This document shows, piece by piece, positions 10,963 through 24,100 of a stretch of 64,000 bases of DNA. The notes below the pieces were generated by a model, which saw only the letters and a program-made list of their open reading frames with translations, had not been told where the DNA came from and did not search any database. How positions within the stretch are numbered: the stretch's first letter is position 1; each line of letters starts with the position of its first letter. Both the position numbers and the translations under genes were made by a program. Origin of the DNA: Diphasiastrum complanatum (lineage: Eukaryota > Streptophyta > Lycopodiopsida > Lycopodiales > Lycopodiaceae); the NCBI GenBank assembly GCA_029204225.1, contig CM055115.1, positions 8,064,575 through 8,128,574 on the forward strand, in the 5' to 3' direction.

Positions 10963-13900
10963 GTATGTGCCACCACCCAACCTGCAAGAACTATAGATCA
11001 AGAATCATGTCACTGGAAAAAGCTGACATTGTGAGATGTGTATTCACTTTGTGTACAACTCGGTAAACCAAAAGAACTTTTTGATCGAACAACCCACAAT
11101 GCTGATTTACATCAACACATTATGTGTCCATGGTTCAAGTCCATATTGGTGGTGGTTAGGCTGTCCACGATTTTATATGTAGACTTTCAAGCTTGTTTGT
11201 ATGCTTTATAATGATTTTATGCCTATATCACTTTTAGATCCACTTACATACTTATTTAGTTGAGCTTTTTATCTTGTATAGCTTTTTCACATTTCTATGT
11301 TACATGGACTGGACTGTGCACGTTCATCATCATGGGATGTTACGTTGCTCCATCCACATGCCTCTAGCTTTGCTTGTTTGGGACACAGGGAGATCTACTA
11401 TTTTTTCCCTTTCTAAGGGTATGAACTTTAATGTTCCTTCCCTTTCCACTTAATATTCATGCTTTGATCTTTGGGTTAGGATATGTTAAAAATTGAGCAA
11501 TGCTTATAACCACAGTCACGATAGAATGGTACAAATTTCTCTTTATTTGGGCAATTTGCAACTCTGTGATTTTTTCCACATGCAAAGTATCCAAGTGGTG
11601 CTCTGGTTCAGTTTCTAAATGCTTGTTGTTGCACGGCAACATAAATAGCATACAACCATCAATGGAGTGCGCATGCAGGTGACTGTTGTTATTGGTGAAA
11701 CACATAATTTGACCACAAAGGCGAATTATGCTTGCTGGTGATGAGAAAACTTATCCGGACATGTACATGAAACTGTTGTTTGTACCCCAACTTCCCTATT
11801 TATAGATATAGTCATAAATATGACATCAATGGAAGTACATACCATAGTTGCACTGCGTTTCTGAAACGCGTTTCAGAATCGCGTTCAGAAACGCGTTTCT
11901 GAAACGTGTTTCGGAAATTTTTGAAAAAATTCCAGAAACGTTTTTTTAAAAAAAAAAATTTGGGTTTTTTTTTTTGGGCAATATGGGTATCAGATGAAAG
12001 CTCTAATTAAGAGCATAATTACTGTGTAATTTGCCGATTGTTTCGGGTGCAGGATGGTCCAGTTCAGGTGCATTAATCCATGTTGGGTTCTATCAAGGAT
12101 AAAAATTCAAAACTAACCTCTAGCATGTCTGTTACGATCACAGATGGTCCCAGTAAGTGTGTTTCCGCTCGGGGAGTGGAAGGCCAAGTCATGAAAAGGC
12201 CTCCCCGGACCCTGCCGTTGGGGGGCGTTGCCCCCCAAACCCCCCACCGGGGGGCTACCGCCCCCCGGACCCCCTGAGCATTTATCGAAAACCAGAGCAA
12301 ATAACAACCAGATAGCTATTGAAAATAAGATCTGTTTGTGCCCCATCTACTGCACTTATGAGAGGCAAAACGCTCGTTTGACCATTGATCCCTAAAAAAA
12401 ATTTCAGCCATAAGCTATTTTTCCAAAAAAAAAAAAAAAAATTTTTTTTTTTTTTTTTTTGCGATTCTGGGAGGAGAAACGCGTTTCTCAGAAACGCGGT
12501 TTCCGAAACGTCTCCTCCCAAAAACGCGATTCTGTGCAACTATGGTACATACAGCAGCAATTATCATTCACAAAGCATTCTCTAACAAAGAAAGTTAATG
12601 AAAACAATGGCAATCGAAAATGCGACCAAATTAGCGCGAGTCCCAATACTAGGCAAGCATGAATTGTGTGTCCATAATTCTTGCCCAACAAAAAACATTG
12701 GCCTTAATGTAGTTCTTGATTGAACATACATACACACACGTGCACACACACACACACACACACACACGTGTGTGCACTGTGTATGTACGTATAGGTAAAT
12801 ATGTATCGTAGTGCAGTGGAATGCGTTCTGCTGCAACTGTGTTCTTAAATGCTTTTTTAGTTGATTAAAAAGTAAAAGAAAACATCAAAAAACAGATTTT
12901 ATTCACTCAAAATCAAATTTTTGTAAACCTAAAAAAATTTAAGACCAATACAAACTAATGTAAACCTTAAAAAATAGAAAAATAGCAGAGTTCCGGAAAA
13001 CCTAATGGGAATTTCTGAAACATGTTTCGGAACACGGGCTGCAGCTACATATATACACAGTATATATTATAGATCCATCCGGAATGCGTTCTGGGGGGGG
13101 CAGCGTTCTACAACCCTGAACGCTGTTTCAGAATGTTATTAAATTTTTTTTTTTGAAAATTCAAAAAAAATAGTTTATACATTAAAAAAATAAACTAAAA
13201 GAAATTCAGAAAAACAGTCAAAGTTCACAAAAATTACATATGTATACCGTACTTGCATGCCACGTTCCAGAACACGTTTTTTTGTTTTTTTCACACGTTC
13301 CTAAACCCTTGATGTGGATATTTGGTACTCGAGGGTACAAGTTTATTAGTTATTAACAACCTTGTGAGAACCAAAAATGTAATAAATAACCTTGTGAGTG
13401 TTGGATTTATCCCTTCTCCCTAAATCCCTAAGCTAATCTAGTTCCATTCATGCAGTCCTTACGATTTGGAGCCTGTTAACTTCATCAATTTTTGCAAATC
13501 ATGGCCCCGTAAACAACTCATAAGGACACCCATAAGGAAACTTTCTACGAGGCAATACGAACAGGAAACGAAGAATTACGAGCAATGATATAAGACGGGA
13601 CTTGCAACTGCAAAGGCTGACGATTGACGTTATGGACTAATCCATTCTTTTAACTTTGTCTTGTGATTAAATTATATAGATATAAATAAGACACATAGAT
13701 GCAAAACATCACACCTTTTTATGTACGTCAACAATTTGAATGCTGTGTACACTCTCTTGCAATAATCCAAGCTATTCCAAGAGAAATCGTCGTGTCATTG
13801 CGCAGTTTTTTTGTTACGTCTGATTTTCGTTGTAGATAAACGATTCGTAGATTGAACATAGTTGTTTGATGTTGTTGACAGCCAAGAACTCTCAGATCGA

Positions 13901-14648
13901 TCCTAGTCATGTCAAAGCCAAGCAATGCAGGAACAAAACAAGAGGGAATATAAATCCCAAAACGTTCACGTCCAAGGTTTTTCTCTTGAAACCGACCCCG
14001 TACTTGTAGCCAGGAAACTGTTAGCTTCACTCTCTTACAAGGAACGGGAAGATGTTGTGGAAGCAGCATGGCACAGTAAGTTTGACACTTCGGTAATTTT
14101 CATTCGTTTCAAATACATTGAGATGAAGTTCTCAAGCGCCGTGGACGTCTTAAAGGCAGCAACATTTTCGTCCATGAAGACCCAACCGCCCTACAGTGGA
14201 TGGACGTAAGCAACTTATTGACGAAGCAAATTCAAAAGGGAAAAAGGTTATATTCCATGATGGACGACATTTTTTTGTCACTCCATTCAGAACTGATCAC
14301 TCAGCGCCGTCTCTTGCGTGAGAGCCTTTCATTGACGCTTGTTAAGTCGAGAGAACTTTTAGTTTTTTGGTATTTTAGAAACCTGTTGCTATCAATGAGA
14401 TATCTGAGATTGTACAGAGTTAGGTTGAGAGTTAGAGCATTGAAGAGATGCCTAATTGCATTTGTAAATGGTCTTCATACCATATAATCTTGGACATTAT
14501 TCTCTTCTTAGTTAGTTTGGTTTTAGTTATGTTGTTTTGACGGCATTGCTCCGTCTTGGTGCCATCCTATTTGATGTACTTGTTCGTCTTATACGCCTTT
14601 TGTCATGGAAAAGACGTTAATAAAGCTTCTTCTTCTTCTTCTTCTTCT

Positions 14649-14717
<69 letters not shown>

Positions 14718-17199
14718 CAGAGAGGGATTACAGAGACAGTTGGACTATTTACACACCTTTTGTACTCAGTGGGGTTTAGGGGTGAACCTCTCGAAGACCA
14801 AAGTTCTGGTCTTCAATACGTCTCGGGCCTTGATGCAGCGCCAGGAGCTTACCTTTGATGGACAGTCCCTAGAGGTGGTCTCTTCATATACTTACCGGGG
14901 TGTGCTCTTCTCTGGTCCACCAGGAGTTGGACACGGTCTGATGACGATGACGATGACATACCACCTCACCAATGTCAGAAACAGTGTATCACTCATAGTC
15001 ATGCAGCAGTTCGCACTTCCCGCCTTGTTACGAGAGCACACAGTTTTCACCCTCCTAGACGACATCAGTGACGGTCCATATTACCTCCTGTTATAGCTCA
15101 TATCACATCTTTTTTTAGCAGCAACACTATATGATATTACTCTACTCCTGGCAGCTATTTTGTTCCCACTTATGTACAGTTGGCAGTTAGTTTACAGTTA
15201 TATTACTCATTTCTCTTTTATGCATAGTTTCTTCTTGGAGACGTTTATATACGCTCCCATGGTTTTCACATACTTGACATGCAAGGTTACACTCTGATTC
15301 TAACCTGCCGATTTGAACCGATTCTTTCTGGTTCGAACCGAAAAAAAAAAAGAAAATTTTCAAAATGTTTTTTCTGACTTTTTGGGTTTTTTTTCATTTT
15401 TATTTTTAATAAATCCGGTTCGAACCGGGTCTGAATGGTTCGAACGGTTCGAACCGCGGTTCGATGCAACTTTGTTGACATGTACTCCTTTTGGTCTTAT
15501 ATGCCTTTTGGCATGGGAAAGACATTAATAAAGCTTTCTCTCTCCAATGATATCTCCCACAATGCACCTCCCAGCGTTACCCTACAGCCAGACTTATTCG
15601 TCCTACGACTAGGAGACGTCCTTCCTACATTCGACGTCGGCAGTAAATCTCAGTTTCACTCCCCACTGTAGCTCGTATTACATCTTTCTTTAGTAGCAGC
15701 AGCCAGTAGTAGCAGTATCATCATTGCCTCGAGGACATGATCTGAGGCTTGCTTCCATCATACATAGTTGTGTCTTACTTTATCCCTTTATGGTTTAGCT
15801 ACCACTGGTACATGTACTTAGATTAACTTTATATGCTTTTCTTTCAGGACGTTTTTCATACGCTCCCATGTGTTCCACGTACTTGATATGTACTTATTTG
15901 TCTTATATGCCTTTTGGCATGGAAAAGACGTTAATAAAGTTTTCTTTCTCTCTCTCTCTCTCTCTCTCTCATGTTTACTTTTTCTACTTGATATTGTAAA
16001 CCTTGCAAGCTATATGACCCTTAGAAAGTTTTTCGGTGGGAAAATTTAAACCTCCAACTACATTTATGGCATCTTCAAAGGTCAAGATCACCTGCCTCTC
16101 ATCCTACGGCTACAAAGGGCCACTTTACTTTCATTTGATTGCACCTATATTAGTGGTGAGGCGCTTCATCTTCTCCTCCCATGCTTTCTTGCACTCTCTT
16201 CCCACGCTTGCTTGCATTCCTCGTGCATTAATATGTAATGCTATACATAGACTTGCATACGGACTTTGACGGTTCTCAAAGGCTTATATGGCCAGTTCAC
16301 AGGAATCGCTTGCGTCGACCATTCAGGTTGGTGTTACTCACATATTTCGGCGTTGCTCTAAGACAGAAGCTTCAAAGTTGGGTACATTGAATGCTTTAGA
16401 GAATGACTGCTATAATACTCACGGAAAAATGCTTGACAATTACCCTCAGCTATGGCATGCTTGAACGCAACATACTTAAGAAATTTTTTAATAGTATAAA
16501 CAATCGTCCTCATAGACGACATAAATAAAGGCTTTTGTTTATTAAAACGAGTATTGTGCTTGACTGCATATTAAATCACGATCAAGGTTCAAAAGTTTAT
16601 CTAATAATAAGATTGCTTGCGGACTCTTGCATGGCATGGATTTGCCCAAGAAGTCACGAGTACCACACATGACTTGTTTACAAGTAGGAATTTTGGTATG
16701 GCATGGATTTGTCCCAAATTTCATGTGCTGGTCCAAGCTACTTATACGTTGTAGTTTGCATTGTATTTTACTGCTCTTTTCTAAAATGCATTATAGTATA
16801 CCTGTTCAAACAAAAGATAGGAACCTAAACCATCAAACTGATCAGTATGGCACTCGCCTTGATACGGTATCGATATGGTTAGCCTATCACTTTAAATAAC
16901 TGTCAATAAGGGAAGATCAGACTATAAAAAACTTTATCTACACTGCAAGCTGATTAGTTGAGCTTAACGTATTTAACAACTGACCTTCAGCGTTGACACC
17001 TGTCTTCCTCACTGTGCTAACTTGTGCGGTTTTGTGTGGTGGATGGTAGTAGGTACCAGCTGGATGTCTTGAAATATGTTCTGCTTTACAGTGCTTTCTA
17101 GTATTGTGTACATTTCAGCTATGTTTTTCATTGTTGGTTTATGAATAAAGGGTTTTAAAAGGTTTTGATCTTGACTTGTCATGAGGAGCTTTGATCTGT

Positions 17200-17267
<68 letters not shown>

Positions 17268-18049
17268 CCCGAAAACCGTGAGGGCCAGAAATGCAGCAGA
17301 ACCGGTTTGAACCAGTTCCCACCTGTTTGAACCAGTACTTGTCGGTTCAGTGGTCTGAACCGCGGTTCAATGCAACTATGCTCCGCTCCTTTCTATAAAA
17401 AGTGAACTTAGACCCCCCTCCCAAAACCTCTAGGTTGGCCTCTAGGCCTACATGCGCGAATGGCTGGCTCCTTCTCTGTTCCCACGTCAAGGTCCAATAA
17501 CAATTTAGCTAGGTCATCCCCCTATGCCTTTGTCCCCCTCTCATCCTCCCCCTGAGCCACTCAGTATCCCTCGCTAGCCACTCCTAATCAGCCCTGAGCT
17601 CCGAGCCCTCATCATCTCCCTCCACTATAAAGCTCGTGGGTCAGCCTCAACCTGGCTATACAACTCTCTATAAATCTCAGCATTTAAGTCCTCCTGTGTA
17701 AGTGGTGCCTAAGGAGCAGCAACTGCCAAGTCCACCAAGCAAGAGTCGGAGTTCACCTGCAATCACAAACAAATGTTGTTGTCAAATAGGTATCCGCAAT
17801 TCATTGCATTTTGAAAGCAGTTCAATTCACTAGAACATAGCTCTAGCATGGGGTAATAAAGTGACTCACCTCGATCATCTGGCCCTTTGCATGTGTGTGT
17901 CTCAACATACATCCGTTGGTGTTCACAAATTATGTGCCACCATGTTCTAAAACTCACTCATTCGCTTGGGGCACAATGGTTTCAATGTAGATAATTGATA
18001 TGCGACTCATTATCCACAATCCATAGCACATGAATCCATATTGAACATA

Positions 18050-18119
<70 letters not shown>

Positions 18120-21100
18120 CCACAACACACGTGTGAAAGAAAGCATCATATATAATAGTGGGCCATATGGCACCATAATGGAGTACAATGGATGTTTGAT
18201 GAACATAATCAAAGGTAATATACAACTAAGACTTGTCATTGTCATGTTAATAAGAATCATTCGAGTTTTTGCCAATCTGCTAATCCAAGGGGTCTGAAGG
18301 TGAATTCGAGGAAACCACATGTCGTGATGAGCCTCTAGCTCTACTATTGCTACCTCTGGCTCTATTGATGGTGCTGCCTCTGGATCCTCTGGCTCCCACC
18401 TCTGCCTCTCTCCCCCCTTCCTATCCCCCTTGGCTGCCCATACCTCTACCAAGGGAGGTCTCTCTCTAGGCTTGCACCCTCTCATATCAGGAGCTCATAG
18501 TCCTGGCTTTCTCAACAGGCTGATTGTTCCACTTGATTAGATATTCTTGGTATAGTGTATCACGAATTTGCGTCTCTCTACTACCAAGGATCTCCTCTGG
18601 TTCATGTGGAGGTTGCTGAGGATCCAATGGGAGAACTAGAACACTGTCCCCTACCAGATATTTAGATCTGGTTAAGGCTTTTCGTAACTTGCTTACATGA
18701 AAGAATGGAAAAACCTTACTGCTGCGTGGGAGTTCTAGTTCATAGGTGACCTCGCCTAGTCTCCTACTAATGGTAAAAGGGCCACAATACCTAGGAGACA
18801 ACTTAGCACACACTCTTGATTTGAGGGTTTTAGAGTCAACTGGGACTCGTAGAAAAACTTTCTCACCAGCGGAGAACTACACATCCTGTCTATGTGGATC
18901 TGCATAATGCCTGGCTCGATCCTGGGATTGTCGAATGCTACGCTTAGCATGTTCTATCATCTGGTTTAGGTCTTCTAAAAAGTTTATGGCTGCTTCAACT
19001 TTTTCTTGTTTAAACCCTATTGCTGTGGGTGAGCGTGGCTGAAAACCATACATCAACATAAATGAGCTGTATCCCGTAGCTGAGTGTTTGGTTTAGTTAT
19101 AAGCAAACTCCAATATCGAGAGATACTCCCAATTAGTTTGCTTTTTGCTGACGTATGCACGAAGCATATCCTCCAGCACCTGATTTACTCTTTCTATTTG
19201 ACCGTCCGCCGTCTGTGGATGGTTGGTGGTACTCATATTTAGTTCAGTATGGAGATGATGGAATACTGCCCTCCAAAAATTTCTATTAAACTTACTATCC
19301 CGGTCGCTGACTTGCTGGAAGGTAGACCGTACAATTTAAATAGCCCATCTATAAACAACCTCGCTAACTCTAGAGCTCTAAAAATTGTTTTAGTCGGAAT
19401 AAAGTGAGCCATTTTGGCAGATGGTCAACTGTGACCCATATAACAACCCTCCTGCCTTCAAACACTTTGCTTTATTAACCTGACATTTCTGGCAATTGGT
19501 TACATATTCTTGGACGTCCTTTTTCATACTGGGCCAGAAAAATTGCCTACGAAAAAGCTCATTGGTCTTTTGAATGCCTGGGTGCCCCGCACTAGGACTG
19601 TCATGACACTCATATAGGACCTGCTGCCTATAATCCTTTGAATTGGGGACACATACTCTATCTCTATAGAGCAAGTACTCATCCTGAATGGAATGAGTCA
19701 ACTGGCCCTCAACCACTACGGTTTCCTTGGGTAAAACAGGCTCCGAGCTCTGAGTCCTCAACATCATCTGACGTATACTCGGACTCATCATCCTCAACGG
19801 AAGCTGCCGTATTCTTGGATGAACTAGCACCAGCCCCGGGAACTGGTTCTGGAGTTTGTAACTGTCTGCTCTGGACTGAGCTCCAGATAGTAGAGAAGTA
19901 AGCATCATGCTGGCACTTCCCTCTGAAGGACTCGATTAACTCACTACAAATCTGAGTAAAACTCAGCCCAATGAGCTTTCCGACCTCTGATCTCAGGCTG
20001 ATTGCAAAGGTATCTGAGGCTTTCATGGTTTGTCAGGACCTCAAAGTTGGCACCATACAAATAATGCCTCCAAGTCTTAAGGGCATGTATTATGGAGAAG
20101 AGTTCCTTTTCATAGGCACTATACCTAGTCTGTGCTGGTTCGAGTTTTGTACTCTCGAATGCAATTGGTCGTCCATTCTGAGTTAGTATAGCACCAACCG
20201 CAAAGTGGTTGGCATTTGTTTCGACCACAAATGGCTGATTGGGGTCGACGACTTTTAGAACTGGCGCAATAGCTAAGGCTGTTTTGAGAGCATCAAAGCT
20301 CTCCTGTTGTGTGGACTCCCATTTGAACTCCTTTCCCTTTCCCTTAAGAAGATTTGTCATGGGAACGCTATCTGAGCATATTTTTTGACAAATCATTTGT
20401 AATATTCCGCCAAACCTAGAAAGATTTGTAATTCTAAAATATTCTGAGGTCTCGGCCAATTGAGTATGACTTTAATCGTACTGGGGTCCATCTTAATCCC
20501 ATCTACCGAGATAATGTGACCCAAATAAGCTACTTCTTCAACGAAGAATTCACAGGTTAGGTTTCTTAGCATAAAGCTTATGCTTTCTAAGGTGTTTAAG
20601 ATGCTCCTTCCTTCTTTTACTGTAGATGAGAATGTCATCTAAAAATATACCTACAAACTTACCCAAGTATGGTCTGAGGCCACTGTTCATCAAGGTCATA
20701 AAGGTAGCTGGAGCATTTGTGAGCCCAAATGGCATCACCTTAAACTCATAATGACCGTGACGAGTCCTGAAGGCTGTTTTCGGGACATCCTCCGTTTTTA
20801 TACGGACTTGATGATATCCCGATCTAAGGTCAATTTTACTGAAAAACTTAGCCTCGTCGAGCTGATGAAACAACTCTTCTGCTCGAGGCATTGGGTACTT
20901 ATTCTTAATTAGTGACCTTATTGAGGGCTCTGTAATTTACGCAAAGACGCATAGACCCCTCATTCTTTTTTACCAAAAGGACTGGTGATGCCCACGGTGA
21001 ACTACTAGTCTGAATTTGGCCTTTCTCAAGAAAATCTGTTAACTGCCTAGTTATTTCTTCATCCTCTGTGCGGCTGACCCGATACGGAGGTTTAGAAACA

Positions 21101-24100
21101 TGTGCTGTACCTGGTACTAGGTTTATTACATGATCTACATCTCTGCTAGGTGGTAAACCATTCGGTAGGTAAATCTTCAGGAAAAACATCTTTAAATTTA
21201 GACAATAAAGTTTCTAATTTATTTTCTTTCTGCTGTAAAGAACTAGAAATAGAAACTTTGCGAATAAACTGAAAGTCACATAAGAATACCTGATGGTCGC
21301 TATCCTCGATTAACTGACAGAGCTCTGAACTGCAGACCATAGGACTGTTGGGAACATCATGCTCCCCTTGCAACTGGATCTCTCTGCCATTACGCTGAAA
21401 GTTGAGGGTGTTCTCCTGATAATTTCTGTGGAGGGAAGGCCCTAAGCTAAAGAGCCAGTCTCTCCCGAGAACAAGGTTTCTACGATCCAGGTGCATTATC
21501 TGAAAGTTAATTTCATCTTGATACCCCTGAATATCAAGATTTAAGTTACTTACCATAGTTTCCCAAATTTTCTCTTCTTCACCCTTGGCTAAAGAGACTA
21601 TGTACCTATGCTGACTAGGTACCTCTGGAAGTCGGAGCTTCTTAACTAGGGTGTAGTTGATGAAATTATGGGTTGCCTCATCATCAACCATGACTCTTAC
21701 TGACTGGTTGCCAATTTTATCATGCATACGTACTAAATCATGTGGCCCAAAGCTGAAGGGTCTCGCTAGCATTTCAGAAGTTAATTGGCAACAATGTTCA
21801 TGATCTTCATGAAACACTTTTATCTCGGAAGTTGCCGAGTCACTTGGGAAGCTTACAGTCTGAACAAGATGAACTTGTTTTTTCAAAAGCCTTCCATGGT
21901 CGGGGGGTCGGCGTAGTCTCCTAGAGGTTTACCACTTATAGGCCATGGGTCCTAAGGAAAGACTGGCCTCGATTGCTTGCAAATGGTCAGGGGTCTGTTT
22001 AAGAGCATGTATGTTCTTCCATTTTCTGAGGAAGGTATGTAAAATGTCTGCATTTCTATCCTTCTATTCCCCAATAAAAGTAGTAGGTTTTAAGTCTTTA
22101 AAGACACTGGGATGAGGCCGTATAGGCGCACCCGATACTGATGGAAGTGGTGAAGCGGACGGTTGAGAAGTGGAAGGGAGACTTTCTTTCGCGGAGCTCA
22201 AGATTAAATCTTTGAGCTCGGCGAACGAGTCTTCCACACTGGATTTGAGATTTGCTAAAGCCAGTTTCAATTCATCCACCTCTGTTACCAAGTGGAGATG
22301 CTGCTCCTTGGTAACCAAATCGTCTAGTTCTTCAGCGAATTGCTCCTGTTCCACTTCCATAAGTTCTTTCCCTTTACGGAAAACCAAGGCTTATGTATCC
22401 AATTCGTCGATGCCTCTCTTCGAGGGCTGAGGAGTGGTCATTTTCGGAACGGAAAAAGATGTACCTTAGATTTTGACTAGAACAAGAAGAAAGATTGACT
22501 AAAACTGGAAAAAACAAAAGGTAGAGTACTTAGCTCTGTCTCAGGTCTGTACTTCCAAAGAAAAAGCAACAAAACTCCTCAGTCTTTTTGTGGCTGACAA
22601 AACTGGCTCCCCACACTGCATGCAGGATCCACTGCAAGGAGGAAGTGATTAAAGGTAGTCTGGAAGATTTAGCTTCAGATTGGCCGAAAAACCTGGCTAT
22701 TAGGCTGTAAGCTGGTTATTACTGAAGAAAAACTCGATTTTTCACCAAAAAGGGTGAAAAAACAGCCTATAAACGGCGATGAATTGCCTGATGTCCAATT
22801 TTGAAGCGAGCAAGAGCTATAGCTGAAGTAGGTCGCCCTAATTTGAGGATTCTTCGTTCCAAATTTCAGGTCAAACGGACAAAAACCCAAAAAGTTATGT
22901 GCCTTCAACTGCAACAGCCCTGAAAAACATTCAAAAATTGATTTTTTGCGATATCTCCGCAACCACAGCTCCAAATCAGGTGAAATCAAGCTGGCTGAGG
23001 GTGCCCTAATGATGTCCACCTGCTGCCAAAATCTCAGAATGATCTGACACTTGTAGAAGAAGTTATGATCAATTGAAGTGCTGATTTTTCCCCTTTTCTA
23101 GGCAGCGATGGACCTGTAAAACGTTTTTGAGAAGTGTGAGGCTGGAACAACAACACTAGAGGTTCTATAACACCTTAAGAAGCTGCCACCTTTTCCCCCA
23201 CCAAAATCCTCAAGAAACAAGCAAAATTGAAGATTTCTTCACTTTCTCTCTCTAGAACGAACTATTCTCTCTCTAGATCAAGGCTCTGATACTAGTGTTA
23301 GAGATCTAAACACCACAGTAGGGCAAACACTAACTGACCCACCCAACCTTGCCTACTCCCTGATATGGAGTAAGCCCCTCCTAGCCCAGTGTGAGGACTG
23401 GTAGCATGCATACTGCCAAGTGTCGGCCACGTGGCACTGACGTGGCTGACTGCACGTCGGGACCCAACGTGGCCTATCCTGCTGACAGGGTCCCTATGTT
23501 GTGTTAGGCCCGCCATGGCTATGGACCGTGCCGGGGCACACTATTCACACTATCTTGCCCTGTTGGACGTGTACGTTGGACACGCCCCTAACTGTGGTAT
23601 CTGACCCCCTGAGTTCCCTAGGGTTCGGCACTGGTTACAGGCTCGTAACAGCTAGCTCCTCCTGTTTCTCTACATTAGGGTCCACTAACAGATCGGCTAA
23701 GTCCCCGGGGATGCTCTACCATGTCACAGGCCTCAATTGATACTCCCTTTGTCCGCATTGTGCTCGATCAAATGGCCTTGGCCTCGCTCAAAACTCACCA
23801 GTTGTCGCTCTACGTTCCTGAGCATTGGGCCTATTGGCAAAAGACTCATGGCACTCCTAGTCCTTGGGTGTCCCGCGCTAGGGCTGTCATGACATTCATA
23901 CAATACTTGGTGCCTAAAATCCTCTAAGTTGGGAACACGAATTTTGTTTCTGTAAAGTAGATACTTATCTTGAATGGAATACTGTTTCCATTTGAATCCT
24001 CGAGAACTAGATCCTTCAACTGTAATGGTATGCTTGGGGTCTACCGACTCAGAATCCTCAACGCAATCTGGCGTATGCTTGGACTCTTCATCCTCAACAG

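Larger units (their letters stand above)
18510..23650 (-). mobile_element. Ty3/gypsy chromovirus, decayed, 3' LTR missing
   Basis: Same family as the element at 1-3316 but on the - strand. Order in its own direction: 5' LTR (23296-23650), primer binding site, about 850-bp leader, gag, protease, RT, RNase H, integrase, and part of the chromodomain. Similarity stops abruptly inside the chromodomain near 18515, so the end of pol, the polypurine tract and the 3' LTR are lost. Many frameshifts and stops break the ORF. Confidence 0.92.

Noticed and set aside
14605-14858. Open frames of repeated Ser-Leu over the CT microsatellite
   Set aside because: Low-complexity translation of (CT)n. Only the LINE sequence after 14714 is coding-like.
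17009-17266. Frame of repeated Arg-Glu
   Set aside because: Antisense translation of the TC microsatellite.
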